Positions 1 through 7,686 of a stretch of DNA of 64,000 nucleotides are shown one piece after another. The stretch's first letter is position 1, and each line of letters begins with the position of its first letter. Under the pieces are notes generated by a model, which was not told the DNA's origin, made no database searches, and saw nothing but the letters and a program-made list of their open reading frames with translations. Position numbers and translations under genes: made by a program. The DNA comes from Paenibacillus sp. Soil766 (lineage in GTDB: Bacteria > Bacillota > Bacilli > Paenibacillales > NBRC-103111), in the NCBI RefSeq assembly GCF_001428105.1, contig NZ_LMSJ01000054.1, forward strand, positions 195,557 to 259,556. Direction: 5' to 3'.

Positions 1-1
1 T

Positions 2-150
2 CCTTGCCTTGCGCACTAATTTTGTGCGTTAGCGCGCGACAGCCCGCGGGATCCTTGCCTTGCGCACTAATTTTGTGCGCTAGCGCGCGACTGCCGGCGG
101 ATCTCTTGCCTCGCGCACTAATTTTGTGCGCTAGCTAGCGAGGCCGCCAC
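2..150. repeat. Three tandem 51-bp repeats with internal dyads
   Basis: Three units begin at 2, 53 and 104, so the period is exactly 51 bp. The first two are nearly identical over about 40 bases; the third is diverged at its end. Each holds the dyad GCGCAC-taatttt-GTGCGC (the first ends GTGCGT), which can form a short hairpin, followed by a GC-rich alternating stretch. No coding frame is evident. The array may continue to the left of the window. Family unknown; it looks like a dispersed or tandem intergenic repeat rather than a CRISPR, since the units are contiguous. Confidence 0.75.
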
Positions 151-171
151 TTTCTAATATGTAAACGAAAA

Positions 172-205
172 GACCGGAAAGCAGCCCTATGGCCACGATC
201 CGGTC
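172..205 (-). terminator. Rho-independent terminator after the mgtC-like gene
   Basis: On the minus strand GACCGGA pairs with TCCGGTC across a loop of about 20 bases and is followed directly by TTTTCG. It lies just past the stop codon of the MgtC-like gene. Confidence 0.65.
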
Positions 206-211
206 CCCTTC

Positions 212-898
212 TTACAACGTTTCAACTTCGGCAATCTCAATGTACGTCATACTTTTCATCTCGTCATACACTTCAGAAGCATATTTGCGATCCACGTACA
301 CGATAAAGTTAAGCTCTTGCAGCTCCTGGTTCAATTCTTTGATATGAACACTTTTCATTTTGTACCCTTTGGCAATGATTGCTTTGATAATCGTTGTTAA
401 ATTCCCTTCATGGGAAACGATTAATCGCACACGAAGATCTTTCATGATCAGCGGTCTTGGCCCCATTTTTTTAATAAAATAAGGTAACACGATGACGCTG
501 ATGAGAATGAGCATGAGCCCGAAAAAGGCTTCAACATAGAATCCCGCTCCAACTGCAATCCCAAGACCCGCAGCTCCCCAAATCATGGCAGCCGTAGTCA
601 AACCGATAATAACATCATTGTGCTTGCGCAGAATAACGCCTGCCCCAAGAAAACCGATCCCGCTCACCACCTGCGCCGCCAGCCTCATGGGATCCATGAC
701 ATGCAAACCAGCAACAGCATACTTATTCGCCGATTCAATGGACACGATTGTTAATAGACAGCTGCTCAGGCAAATGACAAGTGACGTCTTCAGCCCAAGT
801 GGCTTATTCCGAATTTCCCGTTCCAATCCAATAACTAATCCAAAAATTGCTGAAATCCCAAGTTTCATTAAAATATGCAGATCTACCGTAAATTCCAT
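212..898 (-). CDS. MgtC/SapB family membrane protein
   Basis: A 228-residue inner-membrane protein of the MgtC/SapB family. The N-terminal two thirds hold about five hydrophobic helices and the family's hallmark stretch: GLERE near residue 25, then VVSGIGFLGAGVI near 80-92. The C-terminal ~75 residues form a small soluble ACT-like domain, as in longer MgtC proteins. Family members are linked to magnesium limitation, acid stress or ATP synthase control; which applies here cannot be seen. The ATG at 898 is preferred because AGGGGAG lies nine bases upstream; an in-frame ATG at 904 sits only three bases from it. It is a single gene with its own promoter and terminator. Confidence 0.85.
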   Translation of the reverse strand: MEFTVDLHILMKLGISAIFGLVIGLEREIRNKPLGLKTSLVICLSSCLLTIVSIESANKYAVAGLHVMDPMRLAAQVVSGIGFLGAGVILRKHNDVIIGLTTAAMIWGAAGLGIAVGAGFYVEAFFGLMLILISVIVLPYFIKKMGPRPLIMKDLRVRLIVSHEGNLTTIIKAIIAKGYKMKSVHIKELNQELQELNFIVYVDRKYASEVYDEMKSMTYIEIAEVETL

Positions 899-929
899 CA
901 GCATTGACTCCCCTAGTTAAGTAACCTTT

Positions 930-958
930 ACAATATCTTAACAAAGTAACGATGTAAA
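930..958 (-). promoter_or_regulatory. Candidate sigma-A promoter for the mgtC-like gene
   Basis: Minus strand TTTACA (953-958), 17-bp spacer, TATTGT (930-935), about 30 bases upstream of the start codon. A TTGACA lies farther upstream but has no matching -10. Confidence 0.4.
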
Positions 959-1002
959 TAACCATTTGTCAAATGGGAATATGTTTATGCCGACAACCAA
1001 AA

Positions 1003-1036
1003 AGCCCGAGAAGAGTTAGGCAACTCCCCCCAAGCT
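1003..1036 (-). terminator. Terminator of the two-component/ABC operon
   Basis: On the minus strand a 15-bp stem (AGCTTGGGGGGAGTT against AACTCTTCTCGGGCT, with G-U wobbles) closes on a GCCT loop and is followed by a T run. It starts a few bases after the response regulator stop codon. Confidence 0.7.
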
Positions 1037-1043
1037 TTCATAG

Positions 1044-1733
1044 TTAGATCCGGAAGCGATAGCCCGCTCCCCATATGGTTTCAATATATTGTGGATTCGA
1101 AGGATCCTGTTCCACTTTCTCTCGCAGCTTACGGATATGCACGGTCACTGTGGCAATCTCCCCCATGGCATCCATTCCCCACAACAGGTCAAACAATTGC
1201 TCCTTGCTGTATACCCGATTCGGATTCATCGCAAGATGAGTCAGCAGGTCGAATTCTTTGGTCGTGAACATAACCTCTCGCTCATTCACAAATACGCGTC
1301 GCGCCGTTTTATCAATCATCAATCCGCGAATGCGAACTTCATCGTTCCTCGTCTCGCGGCGTCCCATTAACCGTTCGTACCGAGCCAAATGAGCTTTCAC
1401 TCGAGCCACCAGCTCACTGGGACTAAACGGTTTGATCATATAATCATCGGCACCCAGGCCGAGACCACGTATCTTGTCGATGTCTTCCTTTTTAGCTGAA
1501 ACCATGACGATTGGAATGTCTTTCACACTCCGAATACGTCGGCAAATTTCAAAACCATCCATAATAGGAAGCATGAGATCAAGAATTACCAGATCATATT
1601 CTATCGTTAGTGCCCGCTCCAGTCCTCGTTCACCACTAGTTTCAATATCAACCTCGTACCCGTTAATTTCCAAATAATCGCGTTCTAGCTCGGCAATGCT
1701 TTGTTCATCTTCTACGATCAAAATCCGACTCAT
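1044..1733 (-). CDS. OmpR-family response regulator
   Basis: A 229-residue two-component response regulator. The receiver domain (about 1-118) has the acidic pair E8/D9, the phosphoacceptor D52 in VILDLMLP, S79 and K101. The C-terminal winged-helix domain (about 130-229) ends in the typical ETIWGAGYRFRI. The start overlaps the upstream histidine kinase stop by four bases (ATGA), so the two are translationally coupled and most likely cognate. Last gene of an operon with an ABC transporter and an exported protein; its targets are not visible, but it may control the operon itself. Confidence 0.93.
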   Translation of the reverse strand: MSRILIVEDEQSIAELERDYLEINGYEVDIETSGERGLERALTIEYDLVILDLMLPIMDGFEICRRIRSVKDIPIVMVSAKKEDIDKIRGLGLGADDYMIKPFSPSELVARVKAHLARYERLMGRRETRNDEVRIRGLMIDKTARRVFVNEREVMFTTKEFDLLTHLAMNPNRVYSKEQLFDLLWGMDAMGEIATVTVHIRKLREKVEQDPSNPQYIETIWGAGYRFRI

Positions 1734-3208
1734 GTTTCGCTTCCCTTCCCCTGATAAAGTGGTAAGGCCATAAACACGGTAGTGCCCAGCCCCAGCACGC
1801 TCGTTGCGCCAATACGCCCACTATGCTCTTCGATGATTTGCTTCGCAATTGCTAAGCCTAGCCCGCTGCCTCCAGTTGCCGTATTACGCGAAGGATCTGC
1901 GCGGTAGAATCGATCAAAAATATACGGAAGCGCCTCCTCCGAGATGCCCTGGCCGTTATCCTTGATTTGAATAACAGCGAATTCGTCCTGTCGCATCACG
2001 CTTAACCTAATCTGACAGTTACCTTCTTCACTGTATTTAACTGCATTCTCTATTATGTTCAGAAGCACACGTCTAAGCTTATCACGATCCGCTGTAACCA
2101 AGATTCGATCTTGTGGCAGATCGGCAAGTGTAAACTGGACCCCTTTTTTCTCCATATCAAATTGTAATTCCTGCGCACAATCCTGCACGTAGTTGCCTAG
2201 GTCGACGGTCTCGAATTGAAACGGAACTTTACCCAGATCCAACTTGGAAAATAGAAACAGCTCATCAATCAGCCGATCCATATCCGCCGCTTTGTTATAA
2301 ATGGTTCGTATATATTTATCCAGTTTATCTGGTGAATTCGAAACACCGTCCATAATGCCTTCCACATAGCCTTTGATGGCAGTCACTGGTGTTTTCAAAT
2401 CATGGGAAATATTCGAAATAAGCTCCTTACGATTCTCCTCATATTGGAGTTGAAGCTCCACGGATTTCTTGAGTTTACGACGCATTTCTTCAAAAGCAAC
2501 ACTGAGCTCGCCAAGTTCATCTTTCCCATGTGGAACAATCTGAAAGTCCAAATTGCCTTCTTTAATGTCTTCAGCAGCCCGCTTCAAAGCGCGTAGTGGC
2601 CGAATAATGCTGCGCGAAACGAAGTAAGTCAGCACGCCATTTGTAGCGATGAGGATGAATATGAAAGTTAAGAAAACCGTTTTTGAGAATTGGAGCAAAT
2701 ATTTCTGAAAAGGACCGCCATCGAGAAATACGAATACCGTTCCTTTACTCTGATCCGAGAACAAGAAATCCTGCTGTCTAGTTATCCACAGGGAACCTTG
2801 ATTCCGCTGAAATTTCCCTGGTGGTGTACCGTAAAGTGGGAGCTGCGAGGTGTCCCCGGCTTCTTTTTCTTTCAGATAAGAAGATAAATACGTAATGGAT
2901 TGATCCTTTCGAATGATCAGCCCCATATTAATTTTGTGAAACCGCTCGTTCAAGTCCTTCACAAACGATTCCTGCAGAAAGGCATCCGGATCCATTTCAA
3001 TTTTGGCCTTGATGTACGCGACATTTTCCGCTTCCTGATCAATAACACGTTTAATGGGGTTGCCATGCTGCGAAAAGTCGACATCAAAGCCGGATTTCAA
3101 GTTCCCGAAAGTAGCGATGCTGATGAGAATGACGGCTAGCCCAAAGAGCACAAGCGGTACGAGCAACATGGCAATATAGGACAGAACTAGCCGTACACGA
3201 ATCGACAT
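1730..3208 (-). CDS. Sensor histidine kinase (HAMP, HisKA, HATPase)
   Basis: A 492-residue membrane sensor kinase. A transmembrane helix at about 7-32 and a second at about 176-197 flank an extracytoplasmic sensor of roughly 140 residues. A HAMP linker (about 197-250) follows, then the HisKA domain with H269 in SNISHDLKTP, an N-box (LLNIIENAVKYS), and G-boxes DNGQGI and GGSGLGLAI. It phosphorylates the downstream response regulator. It starts four bases after the ABC permease stop, which fits a sensor that responds to the transporter or to envelope stress. The stimulus is unknown. Confidence 0.93.
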   Translation of the reverse strand: MSIRVRLVLSYIAMLLVPLVLFGLAVILISIATFGNLKSGFDVDFSQHGNPIKRVIDQEAENVAYIKAKIEMDPDAFLQESFVKDLNERFHKINMGLIIRKDQSITYLSSYLKEKEAGDTSQLPLYGTPPGKFQRNQGSLWITRQQDFLFSDQSKGTVFVFLDGGPFQKYLLQFSKTVFLTFIFILIATNGVLTYFVSRSIIRPLRALKRAAEDIKEGNLDFQIVPHGKDELGELSVAFEEMRRKLKKSVELQLQYEENRKELISNISHDLKTPVTAIKGYVEGIMDGVSNSPDKLDKYIRTIYNKAADMDRLIDELFLFSKLDLGKVPFQFETVDLGNYVQDCAQELQFDMEKKGVQFTLADLPQDRILVTADRDKLRRVLLNIIENAVKYSEEGNCQIRLSVMRQDEFAVIQIKDNGQGISEEALPYIFDRFYRADPSRNTATGGSGLGLAIAKQIIEEHSGRIGATSVLGLGTTVFMALPLYQGKGSET

Positions 3209-3212
3209 CGAG

Positions 3213-3965
3213 TTAAATCTCCTTTTTATCGAACAAATAATAACCTGCTGTAAAAAATAGTATACTGCACGCTATCAAAAACATAAAGATCGAGAAAATC
3301 TTGCTCGCCACCATCGAACCGCCAACCCATAGCATATGCCAATCCATGTAAGCTGTCGGCGAGTAAGTTGCGATTTGTGGGAGGAAGAACGCCGCTACTT
3401 TGAACGCCAAGTAGAGGAGGATGCTGACTGTCAGCGCCGAGCTGCTGCTCGAAAAGAATTGTGCCAGACATACTGCGGCGATACTCAAGGCAACCAAGGG
3501 TACGAACGCAGCGCCGTAGGCAAGCAACCAATTGGCGAGTGTACCGATGCCACCGAAATGTTGAAACAGCAAAGCCGAGAGCATCGATGCGATGAGCGCT
3601 ACAACTAAATAAAGAGCAATATAGATGGCAAGTGCTAGTTGTTTGGAAGCAAATACTTTGAAACGGGAGAGTGGTCGAGTTAGGATGTTTTTCATCGTCC
3701 GATCCCCCATCTCACCCGAGAACACATCCGCGGCACCCATAAACACGAACAGAGGTAAGAAAATCGTCGTAAACAAGCCCAACATGACGATGGGGAAATC
3801 CTTCGCAGCGATCGCACCGATGCCGATACCATCCTGGAACCGTGATAGCAAGATACCAGCTAGAATGGGCAGCAACAGGGTGACGGCTAGAAAGAAGATG
3901 GTTTTCTTTTTGTAGGCTAATTTGAGTGTCTCGTTCCAAACGTTAGCCGTTAAAATGCTAGGCAT
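3213..3965 (-). CDS. ABC-2 type transporter permease
   Basis: A 250-residue integral membrane protein with about six helices, and the early motif GEMGDRTMKNILTRPLSR typical of ABC-2 (NatB/BcrB-like) permeases. Its start overlaps the ATPase gene end by eight bases, so the two form one exporter. The substrate is unknown; comparable operons with a two-component system often deal with antimicrobial peptides or cell-envelope compounds, which is inference here. The start codon has an AGGGGG sequence about 11 bases upstream. Confidence 0.88.
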   Translation of the reverse strand: MPSILTANVWNETLKLAYKKKTIFFLAVTLLLPILAGILLSRFQDGIGIGAIAAKDFPIVMLGLFTTIFLPLFVFMGAADVFSGEMGDRTMKNILTRPLSRFKVFASKQLALAIYIALYLVVALIASMLSALLFQHFGGIGTLANWLLAYGAAFVPLVALSIAAVCLAQFFSSSSSALTVSILLYLAFKVAAFFLPQIATYSPTAYMDWHMLWVGGSMVASKIFSIFMFLIACSILFFTAGYYLFDKKEI

Positions 3966-4695
3966 TGGCGGCCAGCCCCCTGACTGCTTGAATTTCTCGT
4001 AGGTAAGCGGCCTCCAAGGATGGGCTGCCCTTGATCAAATCGGAGACGAGTCCCTCACGGACGAGCTTACCTTGATGAATAATGCCAATGCGATTGCACA
4101 TTAGCTCCATTTCGTGAATGAGGTGAGAGGAGATTAAGAACGTAATCCGTTCTTCTCGTGCCAACCGCAGGATGATTTCACGAATGTGAACCATGCCCTC
4201 GATATCGAGACCGTTCGTCGGCTCATCGAGAATGAGAAGCTCCGGCTTAGCAAGCATCGCGGCCGCTAGGCCGAGCCTTTGCTTCATGCCCAGTGAGTAA
4301 CCCGCTACCTTTTCGTGCTGAAAAGGGGTTAAATCAACAATCTCCAGCACTTCATCTATTCGCTCCTTGCTCACACCTGGATACAATCGTGCCGCTTGCT
4401 CCAGGTTCCTTCTGCCGCTCATGTAAGTGTACGCTTCTGCCGTTTCAATCAATACGCCGACTTTCGCCATCGCTTGCTCGTACTGCGTTTTCACGTCGTA
4501 GCCGAACAGCTTCACCTCACCTTGCTGCGCTCGAGAAAGGCCTGTCATGATCTTCATGACGGTTGTTTTCCCCGCTCCGTTTGGCCCAAAAAAGCCATAT
4601 ATATCCCCGCGCTGCACTGTCATATTAACTTGATGGATGCCGCGGAGGTTGCTGAATATTTTCGTTATATTGCTGAGTTCAACGACGTGTTTCAT
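3958..4695 (-). CDS. ABC transporter ATP-binding protein
   Basis: A 245-residue nucleotide-binding subunit. Walker A is FGPNGAGKTTVMKI, the signature is YSLGMKQRLGLA, and Walker B is LLILDEPTNGLD, all in order and intact. The ATG at 4695 is chosen because AAGGTGG lies seven bases upstream; a TTG at 4713 extends the frame, but the ribosome-binding site would then lie inside the gene. It overlaps the permease start, as is usual for ABC-2 exporters of the CcmA/BcrA type. It powers the permease encoded next. Confidence 0.92.
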   Translation of the reverse strand: MKHVVELSNITKIFSNLRGIHQVNMTVQRGDIYGFFGPNGAGKTTVMKIMTGLSRAQQGEVKLFGYDVKTQYEQAMAKVGVLIETAEAYTYMSGRRNLEQAARLYPGVSKERIDEVLEIVDLTPFQHEKVAGYSLGMKQRLGLAAAMLAKPELLILDEPTNGLDIEGMVHIREIILRLAREERITFLISSHLIHEMELMCNRIGIIHQGKLVREGLVSDLIKGSPSLEAAYLREIQAVRGLAANA

Positions 4696-4774
4696 GCCGC
4701 TTCCACCTTTCAAAAGAGAATGAGGAGGTCAACCGAAGTTGATGGCTCCTCTTTGGGTTATTATTAATCAGAGC

Positions 4775-5710
4775 TTAGTTCTTGTCGCCCCACTTTTTAT
4801 GACCAGACATCTCATCGAACTTCACGTTCTCTACTTGCTTGCCGTTCAAATCAACCGTATCTGGCGTTGTCGAGTTTACGCTGGATAGTGTCATGTCAAT
4901 ACGAAGCACAACGTCATGCTCAGCGCCTTGCTCATCCTTACCGGATAAATGAATTTGTGCAGATTGACTTGTAATGTGGTCGTCCCCATCCACGCTCGCA
5001 TTCACTTCCACTTCATCCATAGAAATATCGGAAGCAAGCTGTGGCAAGCTGTTTCTTAGTGTCCCAAGGTCAATCCCCAGCGTGTTCGCTTTGGTTGGCA
5101 TTGGCTCATCTTTGGCCATCACACCATGTTTGATGACAAGTGAACCCACGGTATTCACAATCGGAGAAATCTGACTACCGGAAAGTTTAAAATGAATTTC
5201 CTTACCGTTACCAGCTGTGTCGTCCATCGTGACATAATTTTTCAAATTGCCGACTAGAGCATCCACCACATTTTCCACTTCGCTGATAACTTCTGGGTCT
5301 GCCGTATGGTTGCCTTTGTTATGGCCTTTGAACTTCGCTGGCGCATCGTCTCCTTCGATGACTTTGTACACGTCAGAATCGGCTGTTTTGATAATCTGCT
5401 TACCATCTTGGCTGTAGAATTGAATGGTTTGTTGTTCATTAGTGCCATTAAGTACATTCACTTGTGCACTTCCAGCGTGATCGGCTCCGCCGGTTTTAAT
5501 CGTTGATTTCACTTGGAGCAAGGAAGCTCCATTGTCTTGTAAAGACACGTTCACTTGGCGTGTTACGTTCTTAATCGTCGCTGTTTGTTTCACAGCAGTT
5601 TTGAAAGCTTCATATCCGGGAGCCTCTCCCACACCTGCATATACGGAAGTCACTAGCATCATGCTGCCAACTGCTACACCTAATCCCAACATCGCTAACT
5701 TCTTATTCAT
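4775..5710 (-). CDS. Exported protein of unknown function, first gene of the ABC/two-component operon
   Basis: A 311-residue protein with a signal peptide: MNKK, a hydrophobic core to about residue 22, and a likely cleavage after SVYA. There is no lipobox cysteine, so a secreted or wall-associated protein is expected. The mature part is hydrophilic, rich in Asp, Gly, Val and Thr, and ends in a charged tail (EMSGHKKWGDKN). It lacks cysteines and obvious catalytic motifs; its pattern of short alternating strands recalls LolA-like sheets, but I do not recognise the family. The gap to the ATPase gene is about 80 bases on the same strand, so it probably leads the operon and may be its substrate, sensor partner or effector. 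Confidence 0.7.
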   Translation of the reverse strand: MNKKLAMLGLGVAVGSMMLVTSVYAGVGEAPGYEAFKTAVKQTATIKNVTRQVNVSLQDNGASLLQVKSTIKTGGADHAGSAQVNVLNGTNEQQTIQFYSQDGKQIIKTADSDVYKVIEGDDAPAKFKGHNKGNHTADPEVISEVENVVDALVGNLKNYVTMDDTAGNGKEIHFKLSGSQISPIVNTVGSLVIKHGVMAKDEPMPTKANTLGIDLGTLRNSLPQLASDISMDEVEVNASVDGDDHITSQSAQIHLSGKDEQGAEHDVVLRIDMTLSSVNSTTPDTVDLNGKQVENVKFDEMSGHKKWGDKN

Positions 5711-5974
5711 CTCGTCCTGCCTCCGCGTAATTCATACGCTTTCTCTAATTTGGCTGCGCCTTGCGCTTCCATATGACTATCTTAGCCCTCAAGAGTTAAT
5801 TGCCACTAAACCGCTTATTAACACCGCCTAAAACAATTCTTAAATATTTCTAAACTGGGGGTGGGCGCATAGGGAGTTAGCTAGTTGAGAGATGGTGCAG
5901 GGGGATGTGTGAGTTGATTGAAGAGTAGATATTTGTGGGAAAGTTGTGTACTTGCTAGGTGTGATTTAAGTGAA

Positions 5975-6026
5975 TAGTTGGTTGGGGTGTATTAGCCTGG
6001 TGTGTCTGAGTGATAGTTGGTTGGGG
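5975..6026 (+). repeat. GT-rich repeat in a gene-free region
   Basis: The 13-mer TAGTTGGTTGGGG occurs at 5975-5987 and again at 6014-6026, a period of 39 bases. The stretch from about 5870 to 6090 is strongly biased to G and T on the plus strand with further TGGGG and GTTGG words. No gene is seen from 5711 to 6525; this is the first of three repeat types there. Confidence 0.6.
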
Positions 6027-6094
6027 CGCAGTTGGCTGATGGGGCTTAGGTAAATAATTAGTTGGTCGCAGTTGTATGATGGGGTCGCTACTAT

Positions 6095-6285
6095 AAATAA
6101 CTGGATAAACTCCCGTTATTTTAGCGATTTCGGCGTGAAAATTAATAATAAATGGAAAATATACAGTTAAAATTTACAGAATCCCCGTTAACACGATTAT
6201 CAGCCGAAAATAGCTACATAAAATCCAGTTATTTTCATTTTTCAACGAAATTAAGCAGTTTTAGCTGTATGTTTTCCAGTTATTT
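6095..6285. repeat. AT-rich element with inverted ATAACTGGA repeats
   Basis: AAATAACTGGA at 6095-6105 is repeated inverted (TCCAGTTATTT) at 6224-6234 and 6275-6285, and a diverged direct copy (AATAAATGGA) lies near 6145. The outer arms can pair over 11 bp. Secondary matches (TATACAGTTAAAA against TTTTAGCTGTATG) strengthen the dyad. Stop codons and composition argue against coding. It resembles the dispersed AT-rich palindromic elements I associate with Paenibacillus intergenic regions. Confidence 0.55.
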
Positions 6286-6371
6286 CACAGTCATACCCCA
6301 ACTGAGGGTTAGAAAGTGCGTGCCGTATGCCAAGTGGCCGGGGGGGTGCGCGGTGCGGGGTACAGGTGCTT

Positions 6372-6434
6372 GGGTTACGGGTTACGGGTTACGGGTTACG
6401 GGTTACGGGTTACGGGTTACGGGTTACGGGTTAC
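6372..6434 (+). repeat. Nine perfect tandem copies of GGGTTAC
   Basis: A 63-base run is exactly nine copies of the heptamer GGGTTAC and is followed by a further GGGGG. Each unit supplies a GGG triplet, so the plus strand could fold into a G-quadruplex. It is not in a gene; the nearest is the germination operon end at 6526. Copy number in such arrays often varies by replication slippage. Confidence 0.95.
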
Positions 6435-6525
6435 GGGGGCGAAAATTGCTTGGTGTGCGGTACTCTATACACATATTAAAAAGCCGCCCCCTGAGCATCG
6501 AACTGTCAGTTGGCAGCCTATATGA

Positions 6526-7686
6526 CTAATATTGCGGCGTTTTTTCTTTCATCTTGAGCATCCCGGAGTGGAGCACAGCTGCTTTCACTGTAATGTTACC
6601 GAGCTCATAGTTAGTTAGTGGTTTTTCACCATAATTGGTTAATCTCGCCCATTCTTTAAATTCATCCCGATACAGAATATGCTCTAACGAATACACATCA
6701 ATGCTGCGGCTTTTTCCAAGCTTAAATGTCTGCTCAATCTCCTCTTTAATTTGCTTGGAAACCAATTGTTCCAACTCGCTCTCACCGACTTCTTCAAATA
6801 TTTCAGCAATGCCAACAGGGGCCTTAACCTCAACATCAAAAATGGCTTGCCCTCCCTGCACGCGCACTTTGATATGAGACTTCGGTTTGGAATTCACGGT
6901 TTGAACTGCCCTCCCCTCTCTAAACACAACTATGGGGGTACGACTCGTATATTTATTTAACCATCTAGCACCAATAAATTGCTTCTCAGATAACCATTCT
7001 AATTGATGTTGTGAGTTCAAGCTATAAGCGCCGTTTACTCTAAGTTTGGAATCTTGCTTCTCATTTTTGGCCCATACCTTATTATCGATATCTAGCGTGG
7101 GGAGCATCACGGTAAAACCAGGTTCCCGCAACTTAGAAGCCACCCAAAATAAGCGATGCGGAGGAATGAACGAGTGTTGACGAAAATTTTCTACAGGCTG
7201 CATCAATATAGAGTTAATCGGTGAGACATTAAAAAACGGGATCACGGAGAAAATAGCCTCGATCGACTCATCCGTGCTGTACACCCATTGCGTAAACCTC
7301 GTTTCACTATACCGAACGGACCCGTCTGTAAATTTGCCAATCCCCTGATCTAGTGCACTCTTAGAAAACAAATAAGCACCAACATGTCCCCAAAAAACGC
7401 GTTGCTGAGACGTCCGATAAAGCCTATTAAACGCATCGCTGACCGTTGCTCCTTCTTCTTTACCAACCCAAATCATCGGCGGTTGCCCCGACTGTCCCCC
7501 TTCTTGTTTCGCCACGCTGGCAAAATCCAACATTTGACCATAAACAATGTATTTTCCATCTTTATAATCAAAACCAATCGCCGTCATGTAATTCGTATCT
7601 TGAATGGTTTTCAAATCCCAGCAGCCTGTTAAGGTAAGCAGCGCCATGATGCCCACCGCCAATTTGACCAGAGCGATTCTCCTCAT
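6526..7686 (-). CDS. gerC: Ger(x)C family spore germination lipoprotein
   Basis: A 386-residue lipoprotein subunit of a germinant receptor in the spore inner membrane. A short signal peptide ends in the lipobox LTGC (C22), followed by the family's WDLKTIQD start. The middle carries blocks typical of GerAC (FDYKDGKYIVYGQML, near 40-55), and the C-terminal third matches the domain that packs on the other subunits. Its start overlaps the gerA stop by four bases. It works with the upstream GerA and GerB proteins to detect a germinant; which germinant cannot be told. Confidence 0.93.
   Translation of the reverse strand: MRRIALVKLAVGIMALLTLTGCWDLKTIQDTNYMTAIGFDYKDGKYIVYGQMLDFASVAKQEGGQSGQPPMIWVGKEEGATVSDAFNRLYRTSQQRVFWGHVGAYLFSKSALDQGIGKFTDGSVRYSETRFTQWVYSTDESIEAIFSVIPFFNVSPINSILMQPVENFRQHSFIPPHRLFWVASKLREPGFTVMLPTLDIDNKVWAKNEKQDSKLRVNGAYSLNSQHQLEWLSEKQFIGARWLNKYTSRTPIVVFREGRAVQTVNSKPKSHIKVRVQGGQAIFDVEVKAPVGIAEIFEEVGESELEQLVSKQIKEEIEQTFKLGKSRSIDVYSLEHILYRDEFKEWARLTNYGEKPLTNYELGNITVKAAVLHSGMLKMKEKTPQY

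Noticed and set aside
1-150. CRISPR array
   Set aside because: The repeats are contiguous at 51-bp period; there are no variable spacers and no cas genes nearby.
6372-6434. True telomere or chromosome end
   Set aside because: Ordinary genes continue on both sides, and the array is only 63 bases inside the chromosome.
6152-6529. Plus-strand ORF of 125 codons
   Set aside because: It runs through the palindromic element and the heptamer array; its residues are repeat translation, and there is no ribosome-binding site.
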